Assembly: GCA_025055575.1 (NCBI GenBank)
Contig: JANWWP010000081.1
Location: 1 to 43,491, forward strand
Source: Flavobacteriales bacterium
GTDB lineage: Bacteria; Bacteroidota; Bacteroidia; CAIKAF01
DNA: 43,491 nucleotides
Reading direction: 5' to 3'
In this document: piece after piece, positions 8,015 to 16,116 of the stretch
Layout of the letters: every line of letters begins with the position of its first letter
How positions within the stretch are numbered: the stretch's first letter is position 1
Notes under the pieces: model-generated
The model's database searches: none
What the model was told of the DNA's origin: nothing
Seen by the model: only the letters and a program-made list of their open reading frames with translations
Translations under genes and position numbers: made by a program

Positions 8015-9033
8015 GCATTTGGACCTCTGAGATCAATTTGAAACGCTACAATACCTTTGGTGTAGAAGCCAAAGCCGCTTCCATTGCCCGTCTCCACACC
8101 CCGGAAGACGTCCTGACTCTGCTGGAGCACATCTGGCTCACGGGACGCCATTGCGTTTTTCTGGGCGGTGGCAGCAACGTCCTCTTTGTGCGCGACTGGC
8201 CCGGCATCGTGGCATTGAATAAAATAAGCGGTATTGAAATCATCGAGGAATCCGAGGAGTACGTGTGGGTGAAAACGGGCAGCGGCCACAATTGGCACGA
8301 CTTGGTGATGTGGAGTGTGGAGCGCGGGCTTGGAGGTCTGGAAAATCTGGCGCTTATTCCGGGTTCGGTGGGGGCGGGCCCCATGCAGAATATCGGGGCC
8401 TATGGACGAGAGATTAAAGATACCTTTTGGGAACTGGAAGCGGTGGATGTAAATACCGGAAAAGTAAAAATTTTTAACTTGGAAGATTGTGCCTTCGGTT
8501 ATCGTACTTCCTACTTCAAGTCCCGAGGCAAAGGGTTGTGGTTCATTCAGAGTGTGACATTGCGCCTCTTTAAAAAACCTGTTTTGGTTTTGGACTATGG
8601 CAACGTGAGAGAAGAAGTGGCGCGCCTGAGCGCCAGCCCCACACCTGCCGATGTGGCCAACGCCGTGATGCACATCCGCAGGAGCAAACTGCCGGACCCC
8701 GCGCTATTGGGCAATGCAGGGAGTTTTTTTAAAAATCCGGAATTGCCGGAAAAAAAGATTCATGCCCTGCGTGAAAACTACCCTGAGATGCCCGTGTATC
8801 CATCCGCCCAGCCGGGGTATTTGAAAGTGGCCGCCGGCTGGCTGATTGAAAAGTGTGGACTCAAAGGCTTTCGCAGGGGTGCTTGCGGCGTGCACGCGCA
8901 TCAGGCGCTGGTGCTGGTGAATTACGGAGGCGCTACGGGCACTGAAATATTGGACCTTGCCCGCCATATCCAGGAAGTTGTTCACCGTACATTTGACATT
9001 ATGCTGGAACCCGAAGTCAATATCATTTCCTGA
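8011..9033 (+). CDS. murB: UDP-N-acetylenolpyruvoylglucosamine reductase
   Basis: FAD enzyme that uses NADPH to reduce UDP-GlcNAc-enolpyruvate to UDP-MurNAc, the second committed step of peptidoglycan synthesis, in the cytoplasm. The ATG at 8011 overlaps the previous stop (ATGA) and gives 340 residues beginning MSIWTSEINLKRYNTFGV, as in type I MurB. FAD-binding motifs LGGGSNVLF and GSVGAGPMQNIGAYG are clear. Catalytic residues are Tyr164-Arg165 (FGYRTSYF), Ser238 (GNAGSFFKNP) and the near-terminal Glu335 (EPEVNII). All type I (E. coli-like) signatures are intact. An upstream in-frame start at 7984 exists but lies inside the ligase gene. It is an essential wall gene placed between glycan and fatty-acyl genes. 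Confidence 0.97.
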   Translation: MSIWTSEINLKRYNTFGVEAKAASIARLHTPEDVLTLLEHIWLTGRHCVFLGGGSNVLFVRDWPGIVALNKISGIEIIEESEEYVWVKTGSGHNWHDLVMWSVERGLGGLENLALIPGSVGAGPMQNIGAYGREIKDTFWELEAVDVNTGKVKIFNLEDCAFGYRTSYFKSRGKGLWFIQSVTLRLFKKPVLVLDYGNVREEVARLSASPTPADVANAVMHIRRSKLPDPALLGNAGSFFKNPELPEKKIHALRENYPEMPVYPSAQPGYLKVAAGWLIEKCGLKGFRRGACGVHAHQALVLVNYGGATGTEILDLARHIQEVVHRTFDIMLEPEVNIIS

Positions 9034-9036
9034 ACT

Positions 9037-9810
9037 ATGTTAGACTATACCGTAGAAGACAGAATTGCATTCATTACACTCAACCGGCCCGAAAAGCGCA
9101 ACGCTTTTAACAGCGCGTTGGCCGAACTCATCACGGAGGCTTTCGTAGAGGCCGCCCGGGACAGCCGGGTACGCGGAGCGCTGTTAAGGGCCCGGGGGCC
9201 AGCTTTTTGCGCAGGTGCTGATCTGGCTTACCTCCAGAGTCTTCAGGACTTTTCTTGGGAAGACAACTTGCGGGATTCAGAGCGCATCGCCAGTATGTAC
9301 AGCGCTATATACACCCTGCCCAAGCCCGTGGTCTGTGCGGTTCAGGGACCGGCCCTGGCTGGCGGCGCCGGTCTGGCTTCGGTGTGTGACTATGTGGTGG
9401 CCGCCCCCGAAGCTACTTTTGGTTACACCGAGGTACGGATAGGGTTTATTCCTGCCATTGTGAGTTATTTCCTGATTCGAAAAATAGGCCGGGCCAAAGC
9501 TGCTCCTTTGCTTATGAGTGGCCGAATTATTTCTGCTGAACACGCCCTGGAATTAGGTATAGTGAACGATATCGCACCCCAGGAATCTTTAGAATACCAG
9601 GCCGTTCAATGGCTCCAAACTTTATTCAGGGAAGTGTCGCCGCAGGCATTAGCCACTACAAAACAGATGCTGGATGTCCTTCCTTTGCTTCCCCTGGCCA
9701 AAGCGCTCGAAGAGGCCGCCCGACTGAATGCCGAAGCCCGGTCCACCGAGGATTGCAGGAAAGGCATAGCCGCTTTTCTGAATAAAACAACACCGGATTG
9801 GCTCACCTGA
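9037..9810 (+). CDS. Enoyl-CoA hydratase/isomerase family protein, possibly methylglutaconyl-CoA hydratase-like
   Basis: Crotonase-fold enzyme acting on an acyl-CoA, starting 3 bases after murB (257 residues). The CoA-binding/oxyanion segments are RGPAFCAGADLAYLQ near residue 52 and GPALAGGAGLASVCDYVVAA near 105. The glutamate of TEVRIGFIPA matches the second catalytic Glu (Glu164 of rat mitochondrial hydratase). The first (Glu144) is replaced by Gly in AGGAGLA. One-glutamate members include isomerases and the methylglutaconyl-CoA hydratase type found in leucine breakdown, and the IPAIVS segment resembles the latter. Substrate is therefore uncertain. No other leucine-degradation gene is adjacent, although a 2-oxoacid E1 lies at 24491-26896. 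Confidence 0.88.
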   Translation: MLDYTVEDRIAFITLNRPEKRNAFNSALAELITEAFVEAARDSRVRGALLRARGPAFCAGADLAYLQSLQDFSWEDNLRDSERIASMYSAIYTLPKPVVCAVQGPALAGGAGLASVCDYVVAAPEATFGYTEVRIGFIPAIVSYFLIRKIGRAKAAPLLMSGRIISAEHALELGIVNDIAPQESLEYQAVQWLQTLFREVSPQALATTKQMLDVLPLLPLAKALEEAARLNAEARSTEDCRKGIAAFLNKTTPDWLT

Positions 9811-9996
9811 GCAAAGCCTTGAAATACTTCGGCCCCGTCTCAACGGGGAAAACCCAAGAGAAGATGAAGGAAGGTTATTCTGAGTCCAACGATACAATGA
9901 GGCTTTTCCTTCTCATCGAATATTGCAAATTTCACCTGCCAATAAAAATATCTTCCTCCGATTTCTATAATTTCACCCGTTGAAAACTTAGATTTC

Positions 9997-10686
9997 ATGA
10001 AAAAAGTTGCAGTTCTTTTATCCGGCGCAGGAGTGTTTGACGGCGCGGAGATTCACGAATCGGTTTTGACGCTGTGGGCCTTGGACAAGCGGGGTTTTAC
10101 TTACCAGGTATTTGCCCCGGATGTGTGGCAACACCATGTTATCAACCATCTCAACGGCGAGGAAATGCCGGAGAAAAGAAACGTGTTGGTGGAATCGGCC
10201 CGAATCTCCCGGGGGAATTCAAAAAACCTGGCCGAGTATCAGGCAAGTGACTTCGACGGATTGGTTCTGCCGGGGGGATTTGGAGTGGCCAAGAATCTAA
10301 CGAAATGGGCCTTTCAGGGGCCCGATGGAGACATCCTTCCGGAAGTACGGCGTGCGATTCGGGAGACCGTGGACGCCGGAAAGCCAATTCTCGGATTGTG
10401 CATGGGTCCAGCGGCCATTGCCAAGGCCTTGGAAGGCAGCGTCGTAAAGCCCTTGCTCACCGTGGGTTCTACAGAAGCTGCTTCGCCCTATGATATTGCG
10501 GGTGTGTCGGCGGGGCTCGAAAAAACGGGAGCCCGGCCCGTCCAGCGCACCGTCCGGGAAATTGCGGTGGATGAAGCGCATAAAATTGTCACTGCGCCCT
10601 GTTACATGATGGAAGCCCGCATCAGCGAAGTGGCATCCAACATTGATCAGGCTGTGGAAGCTTTTGCCCGTCTGATGAATGCCTGA
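9997..10686 (+). CDS. elbB: ElbB-like glyoxalase of the DJ-1/PfpI superfamily
   Basis: Cytoplasmic protein of the DJ-1/PfpI fold, ElbB branch (229 residues; E. coli ElbB is 217). ElbB was linked genetically to isoprenoid production, and glyoxalase-type activity has been shown for the family; the cellular role is not settled. The N-terminal strand VAVLLSGAGVFDGAEIHE is characteristic of this branch, LVLPGGFGVAKNL is the family nucleotide-like turn, and the nucleophile-elbow Cys135 lies in LGLCMGPAAIAK. The C-terminal part ends with EAFARLMNA. It overlaps the downstream sugar kinase by 8 bases, so the two are co-transcribed. The 186-base gap before it holds no gene. Confidence 0.88.
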   Translation: MKKVAVLLSGAGVFDGAEIHESVLTLWALDKRGFTYQVFAPDVWQHHVINHLNGEEMPEKRNVLVESARISRGNSKNLAEYQASDFDGLVLPGGFGVAKNLTKWAFQGPDGDILPEVRRAIRETVDAGKPILGLCMGPAAIAKALEGSVVKPLLTVGSTEAASPYDIAGVSAGLEKTGARPVQRTVREIAVDEAHKIVTAPCYMMEARISEVASNIDQAVEAFARLMNA

Positions 10687-12277
10687 TCCCCCCAGCTTTC
10701 AGGCCCAGCCGCCTCTTGTGCTGGCAGTAGATTTGGGGACCGGCGGGCCCAAGGTGGCATTGTTCGATACTTCGGTTCGGCTTCTGGCCGAAGCCTTCTG
10801 CCCCGTGGAAACCCATCTGCCTGCTCAGGGCGCCGCCGAACAGAATCCGGAAAACTGGTGGAAAGCTATTCAAAAAGGCTGTGCGGAATTGGATCGAAAG
10901 GTTCCCGGCAGCTTGGCCCGCGTGGCTTACGTGGCCTGCACCGGGCAATGGAGCGGCACGGTGGCCCTGGATGCACAAGGGGTGCCTGTACATCCCTGCC
11001 TCACCTGGATGGACAGCCGGGGTGCCGGAGAAATCCGGTCCCTGATGGCCGGGTGGCCGTCTGTCAGCGGATACGGGCTGGTCAAGGCACTGCGGTGGAT
11101 CCGCCTGACCGGAGGTGCGCCCAGCTTATCTGGCAAAGACCCTCTGGGCCATATTCTCTGGCTCAAAAAACACCACCCGGATTTGTATGAGGCCACAGAG
11201 ACCTTTTTAGAGCCTGTGGATTACCTGAACTTTCGACTCACCGGGCGGCGCTGCGCTTCTTTTGATTCCATCACCGTCCACTGGCTCACGGACAACCGGC
11301 GCGCAGATGCTGTGGTCTATCATGAAGGCCTAATCCGAGCCACAGGACTGGATGCACGAAAACTTCCGGAACTTGTGGCCACAGGCCGTTGGATCGGGAC
11401 GGTTTCCACACAAGCTGCGGCTGAATTGGGAATTCCCACCACGGCGCAGGTACTCACAGCCTGCGGAGACATCCATTCCGCCGCCGTAGGTTCGGGGGCC
11501 ACGCAAGACTGGATACCCCATTTTTATATTGGCACTTCATCGTGGCTCATTCCTCATGTACCGCGCAAGATAACGGACCTTCAAAATAATATTGGGGCCT
11601 TACCGGCGGCCCTCCCCGGCCGTTATATATTGGCCAATGAACAGGAAGCGGCAGGAAAATGCCTCCAGTTCCTGCGGGATAACGTCCTGTTTGACCAGGA
11701 TAGCCTGAGTCATGGGGAGGCGCCCACCGAATTTTACAAAAAATTGGATGAGACCGCTGTTCAGAGCCCGGCCGGAAGCGAAGGACTGATATTTTTCCCA
11801 TGGCTCAACGGTGAACGCACGCCCTACGAAGACCACCACATGCGGGGCGGTTTCTTTAATCTTCATTTGCGCCATCGGCGTTGCCACATTCTACGAAGCG
11901 TGCTGGAAGGCGTGGCCCTCAATGCCCGGTTAATCCTGGAAGCGCTCCAGAAGCATGCGCCGCACAGGATTGAACGGGTCCATATGATCGGAGGTGGGGC
12001 CCAAAGCGCTTTATGGTGCCGCATCACGGCCGATGTGATGCATGTGCGCGTCCTGCAGATCGCCCAATCCCAGCAATGCAACACACGGGGTGCCGCCATC
12101 CTGGCCCTCCTGGCCGCAGGACTCATCCCAAGAGAAAACCTGGAGAAATGGGCGCCGGTGGAAAATGTTTGGGATCCTGATCCTGCCAACGTGAAAATCT
12201 ATCAAAAATCCTTCGAGGTTTTTAAAAGATATTACAGCTGCAACAAAAAGTTCTGGAAACAGTTAAATTCATCCTAA
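10679..12277 (+). CDS. FGGY-family carbohydrate kinase (xylulokinase-like)
   Basis: ATP-dependent sugar kinase, 532 residues, two actin-like domains. Domain I starts with the phosphate-binding LAVDLGTGGPKVALFD (residues 13-28) and includes CTGQWSGTVALD and LTWMDSRG. The catalytic Asp is in ACGDIHSAAVGSGAT near residue 262. Domain II carries the adenosine motif IGGGAQSALWCRITADV near 438 and CNTRGAAILALLAAG near 465. Arrangement and length match xylulokinase-type members, but FGGY substrates (xylulose, ribulose, glycerol, erythritol and others) cannot be read from motifs. No isomerase or sugar transporter is beside it. It overlaps elbB and is followed after 24 bases by the sphingosine-phosphate lyase homologue. 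Confidence 0.88.
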   Translation: MPDPPSFQAQPPLVLAVDLGTGGPKVALFDTSVRLLAEAFCPVETHLPAQGAAEQNPENWWKAIQKGCAELDRKVPGSLARVAYVACTGQWSGTVALDAQGVPVHPCLTWMDSRGAGEIRSLMAGWPSVSGYGLVKALRWIRLTGGAPSLSGKDPLGHILWLKKHHPDLYEATETFLEPVDYLNFRLTGRRCASFDSITVHWLTDNRRADAVVYHEGLIRATGLDARKLPELVATGRWIGTVSTQAAAELGIPTTAQVLTACGDIHSAAVGSGATQDWIPHFYIGTSSWLIPHVPRKITDLQNNIGALPAALPGRYILANEQEAAGKCLQFLRDNVLFDQDSLSHGEAPTEFYKKLDETAVQSPAGSEGLIFFPWLNGERTPYEDHHMRGGFFNLHLRHRRCHILRSVLEGVALNARLILEALQKHAPHRIERVHMIGGGAQSALWCRITADVMHVRVLQIAQSQQCNTRGAAILALLAAGLIPRENLEKWAPVENVWDPDPANVKIYQKSFEVFKRYYSCNKKFWKQLNSS

Positions 12278-12301
12278 TCAAACACCGTCCATTCATATTT
12301 T

Positions 12302-13813
12302 ATGAATATAGAAAAAATCAGCAAAAAACTGGGTTGGTTGAGTCCTGCTATGGCCGCCACTGTAGAAACGGTGCTCCGGCGCATTCCGGCCGTTCGAAAA
12401 AAAATGGAAACGGAATATGCTGAAGTATTGAAGACGCTTGAGCAGCACCTGAAGCCCTACAAAGGAAAAGAACCTTCTTATCCGTTGTTACCCGAGGAGG
12501 GACTCTCGAAGGAAGCTGTGTTGGATACTTTGAAGCGCCTGGCGGAGAAAGAGAAACCCAAATGGCAAAAGGGGCTTGTCTCCGGAGCTGTGTACCATGG
12601 GGATCCGGAGTATGATAATTTTTTGGCGGAAGCATACCGGATTTACGTTCAGAGCAATCCCCTGCACGCAGATGTGTGGCCGGGCCTCAATAAAATGGAA
12701 GCCGAAATCATTTCCATTACAGCACACCTGCTCGGGGCTGGGGATTCCAAAGAACCCATCGTGGGAGCGGTCACTTCCGGCGGGACCGAGAGCATCCTTC
12801 TGGCGATAAAGACCTACCGGGACAAGGCCCGGCGCGAAAAAGGCATCACCCAGCCGGAAGTGGTTTTGCCCGTGACGGCCCACGCGGCCTTTGATAAAGC
12901 GGCCCATTATTTTGGTTTGAGGCTCGTGAAAATCCCTGTGGACAAAAATTCTGTCCCGGATTTGCGTGCCTATCGAAGAGCTTTCAGCAGCAACACGGTG
13001 GCCGCGGTGGGATCGGCTCCGAATTTTCCTCATGGAACCATAGACCCCATTGAAGATATGGCCCGTATAGCCCGTAGGAAAGGGGTAGGATTTCACACGG
13101 ATGCTTGTCTGGGCGCCTTCATTCTGCCTTTTGCCCGGGAGTTGGGAGCCCCGGTTCCGCCGTTTCATTTTGAAGTGCCAGGGGTCACCTCCATGTCGGC
13201 CGATACACACAAATACGGTTACGCCTCAAAAGGCACCTCCGTGGTGCTCTACAGGGGCGAAGAACTGCGTCGGTATCAATACTTCACGGCCACCGAATGG
13301 CCTGGAGGCTTGTACTTTTCTCCCACTATGGCCGGAAGCCGTCCCGGGGGACTGATTGCCGCCTGCTGGGCCGCCCTGATTGCCCAGGGACAGAAAGGGT
13401 ATCGACACGCAGCGGCCGCCATCCTTGAAACCACTCGAAAAATCCGGGAAGCAGTACAGGAGATCCATGACCTGCGATTGATTGGTGAAAGTCTCTTTAT
13501 CATCACCTTTGGTGCTGCCCGGGAAGACTTTAATATTTATCGGGTGATGGATGCCATGGCTCAGAAAGGCTGGAGTTTAAACGGGTTACACCGCCCTCCC
13601 TGCCTGCACTTCACCGTCACACTGCGCCATACCCAGCCGGGCGTCGCAGATAAGTTTGTGGAAGACCTGCGGACCTCTGTCCGGGAAGTCAAGGAAATGC
13701 CCCAGGCTGCCGACGGCCTGGCCCCGGTCTACGGCATGGCGGCCTCCCTCCCTTTCCGGGGGATGGTGGATGACTTGTTGCGCGGCTACATGGATGTGAT
13801 GTACAAGGTGTGA
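12302..13813 (+). CDS. Sphingosine-1-phosphate lyase homologue (PLP-dependent)
   Basis: PLP enzyme expected to split a phosphorylated long-chain base into a fatty aldehyde and phosphoethanolamine. The 503 residues show group II decarboxylase architecture: SGGTESILLA (about 160-170), an active-site DACLGAF near 265, and PLP lysine Lys304 in SADTHKYGYASKGTS. The following EWPGGLYFSPTMAGSRPGG and the DFNIYR..KGWSLNGLHRPP segment closely match human SGPL1 and yeast Dpl1, not glutamate or tyrosine decarboxylase. No N-terminal membrane helix is present, unlike the eukaryotic enzymes but like the soluble bacterial ones, so it is probably cytoplasmic. Bacteroidota make sphingolipids, so a native substrate is plausible. 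The gene stands third after elbB and the sugar kinase and is followed by a probable terminator. Confidence 0.9.
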   Translation: MNIEKISKKLGWLSPAMAATVETVLRRIPAVRKKMETEYAEVLKTLEQHLKPYKGKEPSYPLLPEEGLSKEAVLDTLKRLAEKEKPKWQKGLVSGAVYHGDPEYDNFLAEAYRIYVQSNPLHADVWPGLNKMEAEIISITAHLLGAGDSKEPIVGAVTSGGTESILLAIKTYRDKARREKGITQPEVVLPVTAHAAFDKAAHYFGLRLVKIPVDKNSVPDLRAYRRAFSSNTVAAVGSAPNFPHGTIDPIEDMARIARRKGVGFHTDACLGAFILPFARELGAPVPPFHFEVPGVTSMSADTHKYGYASKGTSVVLYRGEELRRYQYFTATEWPGGLYFSPTMAGSRPGGLIAACWAALIAQGQKGYRHAAAAILETTRKIREAVQEIHDLRLIGESLFIITFGAAREDFNIYRVMDAMAQKGWSLNGLHRPPCLHFTVTLRHTQPGVADKFVEDLRTSVREVKEMPQAADGLAPVYGMAASLPFRGMVDDLLRGYMDVMYKV

Positions 13814-13899
13814 GGGCCTCTCCAAGGCGACGCTAGGCAGTTGGAATTGTTTTGCGTTCTAATGCACAGCGCGTCTGCTATCTCAAAGATGCTTTGAGC

Positions 13900-13932
13900 T
13901 TAAGCTCTGAAGGGCTTGATTTTTCTTTTTCA
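13900..13932 (+). terminator. Probable intrinsic terminator after the lyase gene
   Basis: The arms AAGCTC (13902-13907) and GGGCTT (13912-13917) pair with one G-U step around the loop TGAA, and TTTTTCTTTTTC follows directly. This fits an intrinsic terminator for plus-strand transcription. The stem is short, so strength is uncertain. Confidence 0.5.
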
Positions 13933-14030
13933 ATACAATTAAACTTCCGACACCTCCTGCCAGTTTAGAATATCCACAAAGGGCCTTGGACTTTCCCGTG
14001 GACCCCCCCGCAAATCAAAAGGCCCTTGTT

Positions 14031-14161
14031 AAATCTGAAATTTTTGATCCAATAATTCCAGGCTTTTAAACAAATCAGTGGAAAAGTTGTGAGGGATTCC
14101 TCTCATTATCTAAATGAATGGGTTCTCCCTTTTTTAGGAGTGCGGCCCTAAATTTCAGATT
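14031..14161. repeat. Spaced 12-base inverted repeat
   Basis: AAATCTGAAATT at 14031-14042 is matched in inverted orientation by AATTTCAGATT(T/C) at 14150-14161, about 107 bases apart. No transposase ORF lies between. It could be the ends of a small decayed element or a bidirectional fold between convergent genes. Confidence 0.4.
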
Positions 14162-14172
14162 CTGTGGATTTT

Positions 14173-15369
14173 TTATCGAAATACTTGAATCCAGCCTATT
14201 CTGAACTGGTCTGTAAATCTTTCGGGCTTGTAGCTGTCTTCGGAGAAAATATGCCAATACTGAAGTCGAATCTGACTGCCCCAGGGCGACATTTTCCAAC
14301 AGAGGGCGGGGCTCAGGGTGCGCAAGTAGCCCGGCGACACATCGCTGATGTTGAGCTCGTCGTAGCGCAAGGCTAAAGCCAGACGGATTTTCTTAATAAA
14401 ATATGAGGCCTGTGCCACCCAACCTCCGGTGAACACGCGGCCGCGTGTCAGGGAATCGGGAAGCCCTGAGAAGATGGGATCGTTGCTGTTTTGGGGCGTG
14501 TGCCGTACCCTGTGGATTTCGCCGGTGAGCATGAAGCCTTTCCAGGCGAGAGCGCCATCCAGGCCATAGGCTAACTTTTCGCCGTTGATCACTTTAAAAC
14601 CATATTCGCCGCCGCTTCCGGCCGGGAAAAACTTGCCCGGGGGAAGGCGCCTGTTGTTCCACCGGCCGTTGATACCCACGGAGGCCACTGGCACGGACAG
14701 GTGCGTTTCATCTATGTCGCGGTTCCGCAGGCGATAGGGAAAGGAATAATCCACGCGGGCCAGATATTCCAGGGCGCCGGAAGCATCATTGTCCCCCCGG
14801 AGGATGGCCTCGCCCAGGCCGGAATACACTCCGCCGTAGATATTCAGTTGTCGATTCATCAGGGAGGAAGAAAGCGTTACGCCAACATCCCGACGACTGA
14901 ACACATCCCCCCGCGCTATTTCGGCCCGCTGCCAGTAGGCGCTCTGGATAAAAGGCACGCGGGAAAACCGTCCGTAGGGCAACACATCATAACCGATTTT
15001 TATCCCCAACGTAGGATGCGGACGCACCTGCACCCAGGCATCCATGATACCTGGATTTTCTGGATCGGTGGAGGCAAAAGCCAAATCCGCCACATCCACC
15101 TGGAAGCGGTATTCAATGTAGCGGTCGTAGATGCCCGTCACTTGCAACTGGGCATCCCGGACGCTGAAGCGGTTTTTCTTTTTGTCACTCTCCCCCTCCT
15201 TTAAAATCCTGTGATTATAAAACACGGACACGCTGCCTCCGAATTCCATGGCAAACCTTCCCCTGGAAAAAGAGTACTGCGCCCTGGCATTCGGAGACCA
15301 GAAAATTCCTAAACCCAGCATCCAAGCAAGGACGGCTTTTGCTGTCATTCCAGAGACTGCCTTTCTCAT
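14173..15369 (-). CDS. Outer-membrane porin, phosphate-selective porin O/P family
   Basis: Predicted beta-barrel channel of the outer membrane (398 residues). A signal peptide runs from MRKAVSGMTAK to a likely cleavage after PNARA (about residue 30). After it come alternating aromatic/hydrophobic strands; VRDAQLQVTGIYDRYIEYRFQVDVAD and DAWVQVRPHPTLGIKIGYDVLPYGR are the segments characteristic of porin O/P proteins. The protein ends in an aromatic-containing strand (DQFRIGWIQVFR), as needed for barrel insertion. In Pseudomonas, OprP/OprO take up phosphate and polyphosphate; many Bacteroidota members have unknown substrates. It overlaps the upstream SdiA-regulated-type gene by four bases and is the last gene of that operon. 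Confidence 0.82.
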   Translation of the reverse strand: MRKAVSGMTAKAVLAWMLGLGIFWSPNARAQYSFSRGRFAMEFGGSVSVFYNHRILKEGESDKKKNRFSVRDAQLQVTGIYDRYIEYRFQVDVADLAFASTDPENPGIMDAWVQVRPHPTLGIKIGYDVLPYGRFSRVPFIQSAYWQRAEIARGDVFSRRDVGVTLSSSLMNRQLNIYGGVYSGLGEAILRGDNDASGALEYLARVDYSFPYRLRNRDIDETHLSVPVASVGINGRWNNRRLPPGKFFPAGSGGEYGFKVINGEKLAYGLDGALAWKGFMLTGEIHRVRHTPQNSNDPIFSGLPDSLTRGRVFTGGWVAQASYFIKKIRLALALRYDELNISDVSPGYLRTLSPALCWKMSPWGSQIRLQYWHIFSEDSYKPERFTDQFRIGWIQVFR

Positions 15370-16100
15370 TCCTCCAGTGAATAGAAATAGACGGTTTGCC
15401 GGTCATCCGATAGAATCAAAAGACGCCCTTTTTCGTCGAACGCTATGCCCTCAGGGTTCACAACATGCAGGCGGAACACTTTTTCCAGCTTATAATCCGG
15501 CAAGGCGTGAACGAATATTTTCCGGCTTTCATCGCTCAGCACCCAAAGTTTTCCTTTGTGAACGGTAGCGGCAGAGACGTCGCCCCGGAAAGAAAGGCGT
15601 GTTTCGAGAGCCAGTTGCATGCCATCCCGCCATTCAAACACCACCGGCGGGCTTTCTGTGATTCCTATCAAAATACGGCGATCCGGGTCCCAGGCCAACG
15701 CTTCAAAACCCGCGTTCAGAGCGCCGTTCTCACGGGCGTGCCATGTGGTGATGCGGTTCAATGGCTCATCATAGGCGTGAATCAGGCGCAGGGATTCTTC
15801 GCTGATCCATAAAACCTTACCATCCGTGGTAACGGCCTCAAAATCGGCCCCGGTGAGGGACGTCTTTTGACAGGCAGAAAAGTCCGGAGCGCAACGATAG
15901 AGCCAGCCGTTGTCCGAAACCACCCACCAGGCTCCGGAAAACCAGGTGAGATCGCTGGGTTCGGGGATGGAGAGGCGTTTTTTTTCAACGGGTTGTATGG
16001 AAAGGGTGGGCGGTGGGTTCTGAGGCCACACAGAAGACATCCAAACCACCAGGCAAATGAGCAGGATAGGCGTGGTTTTCAATACCAGAAAGTTATTCAA
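15366..16100 (-). CDS. SdiA-regulated-type beta-propeller protein, exported
   Basis: A 244-residue protein with an N-terminal signal or anchor (LKTTPILLICLVVWMSSVWPQ), so probably periplasmic or surface-exposed. The body repeats propeller-blade signatures: IPEPSDLTWF, ADFEAVTTDGKVLWI, AGFEALAWDPDRRIL, WVLSDESRKIFVH and NPEGIAFDEKGRLLILSD. The PEGIAFD/LSDES pattern is typical of the SdiA-regulated (YjiK) family, which is related to phytase-like propellers. No biochemical function is established for it. It lies between a lamin-tail lipoprotein and a porin O/P gene, both on the same strand and tightly packed, which suggests one surface-associated system. Its stop overlaps the porin start. Confidence 0.75.
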   Translation of the reverse strand: MNNFLVLKTTPILLICLVVWMSSVWPQNPPPTLSIQPVEKKRLSIPEPSDLTWFSGAWWVVSDNGWLYRCAPDFSACQKTSLTGADFEAVTTDGKVLWISEESLRLIHAYDEPLNRITTWHARENGALNAGFEALAWDPDRRILIGITESPPVVFEWRDGMQLALETRLSFRGDVSAATVHKGKLWVLSDESRKIFVHALPDYKLEKVFRLHVVNPEGIAFDEKGRLLILSDDRQTVYFYSLEE

Positions 16101-16116
16101 ATGAAATAATATTTAA

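Larger units (their letters stand above)
13814..14172. other. Convergent intergenic region with several inverted repeats, no gene
   Basis: A 359-base gap between the ends of the lyase gene (plus) and the porin gene (minus). It holds a hairpin at 13882-13898, an overlapping perfect palindrome GAGCTTAAGCTC at 13896-13907, a probable terminator at 13900-13932, a loose GGGCCTT/AAGGCCC pair at 13976-14029, and the 12-base inverted repeat at 14031-14161. No ORF here looks like a protein. Confidence 0.6.

Noticed and set aside
9798-9983. Possible 61-residue gene between the crotonase and elbB
   Set aside because: It starts inside the preceding gene, has no family pattern or promoter, and the region reads as a spacer with a small CCCCGT/ACGGGG hairpin.
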